A DNA stretch of 64,000 nucleotides from Monosporascus cannonballus (taxonomy: Eukaryota; Ascomycota; Sordariomycetes; Xylariales): contig QJNS01000752.1 in NCBI GenBank assembly GCA_004154925.1, positions 434,001 to 498,000 of the forward strand, written 5' to 3'. A program made the translations under genes and the position numbers. The notes beneath the pieces are model-generated. The model searched no databases and was not told where the DNA came from. It worked only from the letters and a program-made list of their open reading frames with translations. This document shows, piece by piece, positions 41,480 to 50,407 of this stretch; positions within the stretch are counted from its first letter, which is position 1, and every line of letters begins with the position of its first letter.

Positions 41480-41889
41480 CCATTCCCAGGCCACTGGGAC
41501 GGGCCCAGGTCGATAATGCCCACCCTATCACGCCATCCAACGGCGAGACGCAAACCAGCCATAAGTGCCATCGCATCCAAATATTCTTCTTTCTGGATGA
41601 AACCGTCGAGATTAAACACACCAGCGAGATACTGGCCGACAGGCATTCCTCCAAATTTTGAGGAGCCCGGTGTCTCGATATGGGGAAACCATTTGGCGTG
41701 TACAGTTCCCCGGTCATCCTCGCCATCTCCTTCGCCGAAAAGTAGGGACCGTAGGTACGCTGGCCGCTTGTTCCGAACGACGATATGTTGCTCGGTCTCA
41801 ACTTTTCCATATAACCAGTATTTGAAGTCGCCTAATGTTTCGCGTATATCCTCAGCCGAAGACGAGTGCGGATGCAGAGCGAGCGCCAT
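41480..41889 (-). pseudogene. Unrecognised gene fragment truncated by transposons
   Basis: A minus-strand open frame of about 135 residues has a natural-looking protein composition, with stretches such as GDFKYWLYGKVETEQHIVV, FGEGDGEDDRGTVHAKWF and FGGMPVGQYLAGVFNLDG. The frame runs on past 41480 into the hAT end and the mariner inverted repeat, down to 41260, so its last 75 or so residues are transposon-derived. The upstream end abuts a WD40 fragment on the opposite strand at about 41866-41889. I do not recognise the family. It is most likely a relic of a real gene whose 3' end was cut off by insertion. Confidence 0.5.
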
Positions 41890-42931
41890 TCGTGTTTCGT
41901 CACAGCCGTAACATTCTCGCCAGACAGTAAGCTGGTCGCATCGTCATCGGATAACACGACGATTAAGCTCTGGGACTCGATTCTAGGGGTAACGTTACAC
42001 ACGCTTAAGGGACGTACAAATATCAGGGCCCTAGCATTCTCACTAGACGGTAAGATAATCGCATCGAAATGCTATAAAGGGACAATCAATATCTGGGATT
42101 CGGTTACGCGTACATTATTATATACACTTAAAGGCAAATCGGGTTATACTAGGATCGTAACACTCTCACCTGATGACAAGCTTGTCGTATGGGCGTAGTA
42201 TGATAACACGGTTAAGGTCTACAACTCGGCCATGGGAGTAACATTATACACCTTCAAAGGTCATTCGTGCCCTATTAGGAGTATAACATTTTCTCCGGAT
42301 GTCAAGCTAGTCGCCTCCACATCAGATAACAGGACGGTTAAACTCTAGGACTTAACTACAGGAATGGCGCTACAAACGCTTGAGGGCGATCCTGGCCCTA
42401 TCAGGAACGTGGAATTCTCGCGGGACTGCAAGATAATTGCCTCAGCAGCCGATGACGGGACAGTAAGACTTTTGGACTCGGCCATAGGAGCGGTACTGCA
42501 TATATTCGAAGGCCATTCAGGCAATGCTAAAGCCGTTGCATTCTCTCCGGACGGCAAGCTAGTAGCCTCGACATCGGATGACAGGACGGTCAAGTTTTGG
42601 AGTTCGGCCACTGGGAGCAGCGCTGCAGACGCGGGAGGTTGACGCAGTGATTAGGGCGCTATCTTTCGCCCCAGACGCCCTATACCTGACGACAGATACA
42701 GAAGAGATTCCTATCCGATCTGTCTACACTGGCTTTTCTGGGATCCGGCCATGACCTCTCGGTAATGCATATGTGCAAACGCACTGGTTAGCCCGAGATG
42801 CAGAAAACTTACTCTGGCTTCCTCCTGAGTATCGTGCTTATGAGCCGACATGTTCCGCTGTTCGAAGCAATACTTTTGTGTTAGGACGTGCATCTGGTCA
42901 TGTTACATTTGTAGGATTCAGCTCATCTTAG
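41866..42931 (+). pseudogene. C-terminal WD40 part of a NACHT-WD40 (NLR-type) gene, disrupted
   Basis: Six or more WD40 repeats of about 42 residues follow one another in one frame, for example FVTAVTFSPDSKLVASSSD and AKAVAFSPDGKLVASTSDD, each with a TxKLWD-like end. In-frame TAG codons at 42196-42198 and 42346-42348 break the frame; the second stands exactly where KLWD should have its Trp (TGG to TAG). A one-base shift near 42612 is needed to continue through LQTREVDAVIRALSFAPD. A further shift near 42750 leads to the tail RDAENLLWLPPEYRAYEPT, then LGRASGHVTFVGFSSS and a stop at 42931, a C-terminus typical of fungal STAND/NACHT-WD40 proteins. The NACHT half is absent. High similarity among repeats is normal for this family and may itself attract RIP. 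Confidence 0.87.
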
Positions 42932-43441
42932 CGAGGATCTAGACGCGGAAAAATATTACCAATATCTCATGTTGCCGCCAGGGAGGAGCTGGGGGCTGCT
43001 GATAATGTCACTGGAATAACGCGACGGGCCAAACTGTACAATTCCTCTCCGAGCCTCGGCCATGGTGCTCTGTTGTGCATGGAAGTGTCGTTGTGCTAGG
43101 GAGTGAACCCTGTCTAGTGTCAATCATGGAACTCGCTCTAAGTGTAGACTTCGTCCCTGCCCGGCTCCGTTGCAGGTTGACTTCCTCTCGTATCCTACTG
43201 AGAGGAGTATTAGTAAGCTAATACTATTTGGATTAGAAATGAATATCATGTTCACACACTACCTGGCCATCATGCTTAGTGCCGTAGTTAGGTTTATTGC
43301 AATTACGAGCGTCGATCAACCCAGGAGTTTGTCGAAGCAACGAGTCACTAGATAAGACCCCGAGAAATGTTCTATGTCAAACGTCAATTCTGGGGTATAG
43401 GGTATATCGTTAACATCAGCGGGCTGTACATCATCACCATA
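42932..43441. other. Intergenic, nothing recognised
   Basis: Normal-GC sequence between the WD40 relic and the 3' end of the peptide transporter gene. No coding motif, repeat or RNA gene was seen. Confidence 0.6.
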
Positions 43442-43541
43442 CGTTAATATATAATCAGGCCAATAACCCTTTTTGGGGCACCATGCATCATATCATAAAC
43501 CACCAGCAAAAACAGGCTTCGTTCCGCGCGAAGTCCCCCCA

Positions 43542-45439
43542 TCAAACCTTGGAAGCACCACGCGACGCGGGGTCCGCCTCCCCACCGAGGTTCTTGCCCC
43601 GGAAGGCGGACTTTGCGATGGTGTTCCACTTGTCCTCGTCCTTGTCGAGGTGGCGGAAGCAGATCCAGAAGCCGATGCCGCCCAGGAAGGCCAGGACGGC
43701 GATGGCAGTGTAGTTCCAGACGAGGAGGGGATCGTTGGACAGCGGGACGAAGGCCTGGCCCAGGGCGGCGGCGAAGGCGCTCATGAATAGGTTGATCGAC
43801 ATGACTAGGGACTTCATGTTCTCGGGCGCCTTGGAGAAGGCGTACTCGTACGAGGTGACGTTGGTGAAGATCTCCGAGATGCCGATCAGGATGTAGGGCA
43901 GCGACTGCGCCCAGACGTTGATCGGGGCGGGGCACTCCTCCACCGTGGCGTACGAGCCGCATGGGGACTGCCAGTAGATATACTGCTGCATGACGGCGGC
44001 GCTGACCATGGAGAAGGCGCCGAAGAAGAAGCCGACGGTCATGCGCTTGATGGGGGTGAACCGGAAGCCCATCTTGCGGAGGCCGGGGTAGACGATGTGA
44101 TCCATGATGGGGATCATGATGACGATGGAGATGGGGTTGAGGTTCTGGATGACGTCGTTGGGGACGCCGTTCAGCTGCAGGGTCGCGGCCTGCGAGGTCA
44201 GGTTGCCGGTCATTTGGTTGTAGGCGAGGTGGAAGAGGGGTAGGAAGAGGAAGACCTTGCAGGCAACGAGACCACGGCGGACTTCGTCAACCCAGGCGTC
44301 GTCGTAGGTCATCCAGCTCGGCCGCTGCTCAACCGGAACGTTGGAAGGTCGCACGACATCCCAGGTGAAGGTGCCCCAGCTGAGCCACTTGCCCTTCATC
44401 GCGCAGGTCCACATATGCAAGAACTTGGAGAGCACGGATCCCGTGGGAGGGGAGAGCCGGTAGTTCTTGCGGCAGAGGAAGAGGACGATAGGGGCGATGA
44501 GGAACAGGACGGTGGGAAGCAGGAAGGCGAGCCAGAAACCAACAAACTTCTCGACGTAGACCATGGAGATCTGCCCGCAAACGGAGCCGATGTTGATGGC
44601 GAAGTAGAAGTAGAGGAAGATACGGGTGTTGGTGACGGCGGGGTCGACAATGACGCGCTCTCCTTTCCGGACCTCGACGCGCATCCGCGTATCCCGGTTC
44701 TGCTCGGCCAGGAGCGGCGAGATGTTGGCCTTGAAGAAACCAGTACCCGTACACAGGACCATCATACCCACGATGAAACAGCCGAACGCGCCGTTAGGGT
44801 TGCGGAGGACCGGAGGGATGGAGGCGACGACAAGGATGACGTGGGCCAGAGTTGAGATACCGATAGCCATGTGGATGACCTTGTATCGGCCGAGATGAGC
44901 GTCGGCGAGATAACCACTACGGAAGAATTAGCCACTTTGTTCCCCTGGTTGCCCCGGAGGCAGACGGGGGTTCTCAGTGTCACTTACCCAACCAGAGGCA
45001 TCAGATAGGCGAAGAACTGGTTGAACAAGCCGATAGCCACAGATGCTTGCAAACCCTTACCCAGGGCACCGGCTTGCCCGTGGAGCCCTCCGGCGCCGGT
45101 CGTAGAACCCTCCGGCAGGGGCCTCTGGACGAAGTTGGTGTACAAAACTGCAGAGCCGTAATACGAAAAACGCTCACACAGCTCGCAGAATGCAATGGTA
45201 AAGGCAGCCCAGGGGATCTGGCCGGATACACGACGCAGAGTCTGCATCTCCTCCTCGGTGGGCTTGTCGGGATAGTCCAGGTCTTCGACCGACCCGGTCG
45301 TCTCGGTGGCCCCATGGAGCTTCTCCGCGTCGAACGACCCGCGGCCGGCACCCGCCTCCTTGAGGGTCCCCTCGATGGCGGCGTCGGGAGCGCCAGGCTT
45401 GGCGATCTCGGCCGCGTCAAGAGCATGTGGGTTCATCAT
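43542..45439 (-). CDS. ptr2: PTR2-type proton-coupled peptide transporter (POT family)
   Basis: The product is a plasma-membrane di/tripeptide-proton symporter of 608 residues. I join exon 1 (45439-44988) to exon 2 (44916-43542) across a 71-bp intron (44917-44987; GTAAGT...CCGTAG); the junction restores LMPLVGGYLADAHLGRYKV. POT signatures are clear: ELCERFSYYG (ExxERFxYY motif, about residue 70), GYLADAHLGRYKV (PTR2 motif 1) and FYFAINIGSV (PTR2 motif 2). About a dozen hydrophobic segments follow, and a charged cytosolic C-terminus (DKDEDKWNTIAKSAFRGKN). The start is the ATG pair at 45434-45439; the open frame extends 85 codons further upstream, but that part is proline/serine-rich and looks like leader. 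Length fits fungal PTR2 (about 600 residues). The transporter class is certain; the peptide substrate follows from the family. Confidence 0.93.
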
Positions 45440-45923
45440 GGGCGACGGCGTGTCCTGCTGTCCTGTGCTTCTCGGGGTTTGCGACGCCCTCAACGTTCGC
45501 CTTGTGTCGTTGAAGGACAAAGACGGCGGAGGGGGGGGGAAGCGGATATCACAATGAGAGAAGGGGAAGAGGGTTCCGTCGCTCAGCCAGGGAGCGGGTT
45601 TCGCCTGCGACCTATATACCTGGTGGACAGAGTTGGGATGGGCAGATGGAAGGGCGGTTGGAATAAAGGCGGAGTGGAAAGGATCCCTTCCCATGTTCCA
45701 TTTCCCTTCAGCTCGGAGCTGGGTTGTCTCGCCTCATCTCGCACAAGACTCTCCTCCGGTGAGAGAAGGCGGACGGCACCCTCAGTCGCCTCTAATGAGG
45801 CGGTACCGAGGTAGTCTCGAAGTCCAGAGTCGACGATCCAGAGCTTAGCGAGTATGAGCTTCCGAGTGGATGGCCATCCGAAGTCCCATTTGCCCCATAC
45901 AACCCTCAGGGGATTCCTTGTTG
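45440..45923. promoter_or_regulatory. Upstream region of the peptide transporter
   Basis: This holds the probable 5' leader and promoter of ptr2. A G/C-homopolymer patch (ggagggggggggaa near 45530 on the plus strand) and pyrimidine-rich leader sequence are visible. I could not identify nitrogen-regulatory (GATA) clusters with confidence. Confidence 0.4.
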
Positions 45924-46142
45924 GCTACCTCCACATGGTCCACCGTTGGGTCAGGTAGAATCCTATACAAATTTGTATGGGGGTAGACATGCTCTGACGG
46001 TTTTGCCAGTTCGTGTCCCCATCACAAAAGTGGCGAAAGTCAATCCATGCCCGAAATGCCACTGTATACGGTAGTCCATACGATATCTTTTGGAGTCCAT
46101 ATTCTAGCCTCAAACGGCATATGTTGGTCCAGTGGAGGTAGC
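45924..46142. repeat. About 219-bp stretch with terminal inverted repeats, possible MITE
   Basis: GCTACCTCCAC at 45924-45934 is perfectly inverted as GTGGAGGTAGC at 46132-46142, and the match continues imperfectly (ATGGTCCA against TGGACCA). The interior has no coding potential. No target duplication is evident, so this may be a decayed MITE or a chance foldback. Confidence 0.35.
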
Positions 46143-48821
46143 TGATAATGAATACCCCTGGAAGCTGGATGATAAGCGTCGGCTACGATACCGAAGAGGG
46201 AAGGTTGTTGGCGGAACTAGATGATAGGCGTGGGCTCTCATGCAGCTAACGATGTCACCTTATCTCGCTCGGCTGCTTGGCAGCAGGTTCCCGTATTGGT
46301 AACGTTGGATGTGGGGTTTTATTCGGCGTCTATTGATTGGGTGGTTGGATGGAAGACTCTCTGGAAGCCGACTAGGAAGAAGATATAGTTTAATCATCCG
46401 CTGGGTTGGCTGGTGGCTGCTCAAAACTCGCCCCAAGAAGCGGGCGTATGAATACCTTGGCACTAGTGCGTAGTCCAAATAACTTATCGAGATTCGCCAG
46501 GAACCGCAGACACAAGTTGGTATGTTGGTACCGGGACCAGCGAAGTCCGCGTCAGGAGTCTGGCCAGACATTTTCAGGTTCTAAGGGTCAAGAGATGGTG
46601 CTGGCTCGTTAAGCCCTCGGACACTCCGCTAAGCAAAGATTGGGGCCATTGCTAAACCACGCCAACTTCAAAGGCCCAATCCGAACCCCAGGTGCGGCGG
46701 ATCGTTTAACCTTAACTGATCTGTGTCTGTGCTCTCGTGGCGGCGGGCTCCGTGCGCCTTTTCTACGTGTTGGAGCAATTATGGTACGTGCGTAATATCT
46801 TAGGAACCCATAGAGTGACGTTGTTCCTCTGCCATCGACAAGCCTGACATTGTCTTCCTGTGAAGGGTTTGGAGATATTTTAGCGACTGAAGAATCGCCA
46901 CTGGGCAGGCAGCACTAAGCGATTCAGCGATAAACCAGACGACTTCGTGTAACTGTACAGTGAGTGCACTGTGGTTCACAAGCTCTAGATTTGTTGCCAA
47001 GAATGATAGCGCCGGCCACGAATCAGGTTTAAGTGAAGAACCTGGCGAGCCAAGAGAGCCTCTCATGATATCGGCTCAATTTTCCGCGAACGATATCACC
47101 AGAACAGGAAAGACTGACCAATCAGAAATGGTGTGGGGTATCTATTAGGAATAAGATTGATGAACGCCCAGCAGCATGACCCCAGGCTGTTATCAACAGA
47201 CCGTTGTGTTTTGGGGCGGTCATCAAGTCATCCGCCGCTAGGTGCACAGGACAGTTACCGGACTTGTCGTGGATAAGATTGTGCCCCCTGTATTTCTCGT
47301 CTCTTGTATGTTGGCAGCACGGGAAGGAAAAAGCTTCGAAAGCTTGGGGTGCCTTAATACGCTTTGGTGGCTTAATACTAAGGAGCCATGGGAGCTTCTT
47401 CGGGTAGCCAAGCAAGCCAAGAAACGTTTAGTAGATCAAAGTCGACCTGCCTAGAAAGACTTAAACATAAGTGGGGGAGAGGGTGCCGAGGCTTCGGGTA
47501 CGGCTTGCCGCGGGCATTCCCTCAAACGGCTTGGCTATAGCCGACCGTAGGCGGGCGGAAAAGTAGGAACGAGATACATAACGTACTGTACATAGTATAC
47601 TGCGGTATGATATATTCAAGTTGGTGTGCTCCCCGAGCTCTTCCCGAACACGCATGATGCGGCGGCCGCTGCCGCTATAAGCACCTTGGTCTTTTAGTGT
47701 GAGCCATGTAGCCATCTCACGGGTTTCTCATTTTCCATTCTCGGAAGCGGGTCGTGTGCTCCCAAGCGCCAAGGCTATGTTTAGAGCCGACTGATCCTGC
47801 GAGGTCGGAAAATTGATAATGTGCGTTACGCGGTATCAGGGACTCAATCATCGTCGCTTCCATTTCCGTATGATGGGGGCGAGTTTCTGTTAAACGGGGG
47901 CAAGCAGCAAGCCGTCCGTGATGCAAGGGCGCCTCGCCAACCGCCAAAACAGGAGCGTAATACAATGTCGCGGCTCATTCCACCGAGGGAGTCGCTCTTG
48001 GCCTAAAGGCCAGTGAATTCCCTAAACAGACTAGGCAAGCTAACTTCATTTGGGTGCTCCGTCACCAGATCTGGAACCTCTCTCCGACAGCTGCAACTTG
48101 TTACTACTTACTAACTCGCGGTATCAGCGCTAGCTCTGGAACAGAGCGGACCACGATATCTCGTGACAAGACCCAACAGAGGACCATTTTGATCCATGGC
48201 CTTACACCTGGACCAGCCTTGGCTGAGGTCGTTCTCTTGCCGCCTGTAGATTTACTGTTGGCTGTGAGGAGCATCACGGGGCGCATATCAAAGCTAGGGA
48301 CAGATCCTGTCTGAAAGTGACAAATAAACGCGGATTACTTGCACAATCCTGGATAGTTTGCTATGCTTCCATGCCTGGTCATGGAAGGGCCACTCTGCCA
48401 CTCCTCATCCGCCTAGCCAGCCAAGGTCGTGGACAAAAAAACGGCGATTGTGCCCAGAGCCGCAACACATGGATTGATACTATCAATTATTTGGTCCACT
48501 ACCCTGCCAGCATATCATATCTGGCATGCTCTTTATTTATCGATCGTTGATTTACCAAACCCAAAGAACCCCTCCCCGTAATCAGGATCCACGCTGTCGG
48601 TTTCGAAGTCGCACGCTTATCAACGGTGATTACGTATCTGCGCGCTCTGTGGCCGCGTCGACAAGGTAGTCTGAACCTTCAACTTTTGCCTGCTCGATTT
48701 GTTAATAACGCCGTGGGCTGCCTATTAGTGATATACTTCGGGTTCAGGCTTATGCAGCTTCACGGCGATTCGTCTCCGTGATTAACACGGATATGGCAAG
48801 AGCTAAAGGGCGCATCGTAAG
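46143..48821. other. Gene-poor stretch, no gene supported
   Basis: Only short unrelated open frames are present on both strands. None shows a recognisable motif, a splice-joined extension or a conserved-looking composition. One minus-strand frame at 47122-47415 contains DKSGNCPVHLAA, superficially like an ankyrin-repeat core, but the flanking residues do not continue the repeat. Confidence 0.5.
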
Positions 48822-48930
48822 AGACTGCCGACTTGAACCGTGTGCTTCTTCCAACTTATTACCTCGAGGGCCTTGACGCTTGCTGCTATCTTGATAAGTG
48901 CACACTTATTGCGCCACTGAGCTAGCGTAT
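48822..48930 (-). ncRNA. tRNA-like relic (box A and box B), not a functional tRNA
   Basis: On the minus strand TAGCTCAGTGG (48914-48924) fits the tRNA box A consensus exactly, and GGTTCAAGTCG (48829-48839) resembles box B. The spacing of about 75 bases would allow a short intron. The T stem and the acceptor stem do not pair properly, and the sequence after box A forms its own perfect hairpin (ATAAGTG/CACTTAT). It is best read as a decayed tRNA copy or the head of a tRNA-derived SINE. Confidence 0.3.
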
Positions 48931-49059
48931 GATCTGATTTACCACAGCTAGCTCAGGCCTCCATGGCTTGTTGTCCAAATGTCCCTACTATGTTATCAAA
49001 TCTGGTCCCCTAACGAATTAACGAAGCCTGATTTTAAGTGCCAAAAAAGGGGGCCTCAT

Positions 49060-49190
49060 TAATATTTTCATTTTTATTTATTCGAATAAAGTAGTTTTTA
49101 AGACATATTAACGTAACTAATTTAAGTCCGATAAGTATAATACTTTATAATTGTATGCAACAATAGCAGTAGAATATCCTCACCTTAAGC
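49060..49190. repeat. Small AT-rich (RIP-like) island in normal-GC DNA
   Basis: About 130 bp of TpA-rich sequence (tttatttattcgaataaag and similar) sits abruptly within normal-GC DNA. Its texture matches the RIP-degraded block at the left of the window, suggesting the edge of a degraded repeat. No family can be named. Confidence 0.4.
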
Positions 49191-49194
49191 TCGC

Positions 49195-49398
49195 TTAAAT
49201 GCATTCCGATAATCGATTAAAGGGTTTATGACGTAATATCGACGAGATACTTTCTAAATCGAGGATAACACCGTCGTTGCGGTCATTGGCGAATAGGGTT
49301 ATCCTGGACTTGAGCCACCGGCGATAATCGGCTTCGTTACCCGCGTCGTCGGCGTCCATGGTGAGAGCTGTGGCGAGAGCGATGCTGGGTTGGTTCAC
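49195..49398 (-). pseudogene. Unrecognised 67-residue open frame, possible gene remnant
   Basis: This short frame begins MNQPSIALATALTMDADDAG and ends next to the AT-rich island. Its composition is plausible for protein, but no motif, domain or splice extension is recognisable. It sits between a RIP-like patch and a hAT MITE, so a transposon origin is possible. Confidence 0.25.
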
Positions 49399-49476
49399 GG
49401 GGGTGGTTTAAGCGCCGCGGTTCTGTGTTGTTGCCTTAGCGTCGTGCTGGGGCAATGCCAGAACAACCATACGAAC

Positions 49477-49688
49477 TAGGGTTTGCACTAACCACCCACC
49501 CACGCTACCCACCAGTACCCACGGATGATATTTTCAATCATATATAAGTAATAAAGGCCTGTAGATAATAATAGGCTACTTTTATAATAGTTATATCTAG
49601 GTAACCGGACGTATTAGGCTTTTATGGCGTATTAATTTACGTTGTGGGTAGTGAATGGGTACCCATTGGGTACCCATTGCAAACCCTA
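49477..49688. mobile_element. 212-bp hAT-type MITE with a perfect 8-bp target duplication
   Basis: The element begins TAGGGTTTGCACTAACC and ends CCATTGCAAACCCTA: perfect 11-bp terminal inverted repeats (TAGGGTTTGCA). An exact 8-bp duplication ATACGAAC is at 49469-49476 and 49689-49696. Subterminal regions are crowded with ACCCA/TGGGT words, as is common for hAT transposase-binding ends. Eight-bp duplications and TAGGG-type ends define hAT elements. The interior is short, AT-rich and non-coding, so mobilisation in trans is inferred. The related orphan end at 41479 shows that the family had other copies here. Confidence 0.9.
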
Positions 49689-49696
49689 ATACGAAC

Positions 49697-50407
49697 GCTG
49701 GACAGAGTCGCATAATATTATAAGGGGTTACTGGTCGCCGGAGAAAGATGGGATGGTGAACCGGCCGAGAGTCGATATTAAGAGAGCAGGGATGGAAGCA
49801 CATTGGAACTGTCTCCAGGCGTCTAATGAGTATGTCGAACTGGGATGAAGACACCTATTAACTTGGGACCTTAGGCCTCCTTATAAAGTTGTATCACCAC
49901 ATTCCATTGCATTCCATATACGCGCCCTTAACCCCGTATCAACATAAACCAGGATCACGGCTGTACTATAATCATTCAATCTTCAGACACGTTCGGAGCA
50001 CAACCGGGCTCTCCATTGTCCCGCTCAGAAAGTAAACACTTACTCGACAAGTCTTCTTAAGTTTATATCCAAGATATATCAAACATAGAGCAGTGACCAG
50101 CCCCTGAGAGCCAGCCGGGGACTAGTCTTGTCATATACGTGGCCATACCCAATACCCTACTTTTAATATCCCTAGCTGATCCTCTACACGTACACGCGGC
50201 GTTAGGTTCCAAAGCGCCAATAACAGAAATAATAATATCCAAACTCCCGTTCCCATGCTTACTATCCCAAAAAGCTCGGGGGTGGAGTCGAATCAACCAA
50301 AGCGGCGACGCAATATTCCAGGCCACCTGTGTCATGCCGTTAACTTGTTCGGCACTCTAAACAGAACCGCGAGATCTACCGGAGATGCAGTGATTTGCCA
50401 GGTCCCA
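49697..50407. other. Intergenic / 3' flank of the following minus-strand gene
   Basis: No recognisable gene, repeat or RNA. Short open frames on both strands lack motifs. The part nearest 50407 is likely 3' untranslated sequence of the minus-strand gene. Confidence 0.5.

Noticed and set aside
41408..41911. 167-residue plus-strand frame opposite the truncated gene
   Set aside because: It is the antisense of the more protein-like minus-strand frame and runs from the hAT end into the WD40 relic.
43473..45814. Several plus-strand frames opposite the peptide transporter
   Set aside because: They are GC-rich shadows of the ptr2 exons; the transporter motifs are only on the minus strand.
47122..47415. 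Possible ankyrin repeat on the minus strand
   Set aside because: Only DKSGNCPVHLAA resembles the repeat; no second repeat and no gene context.
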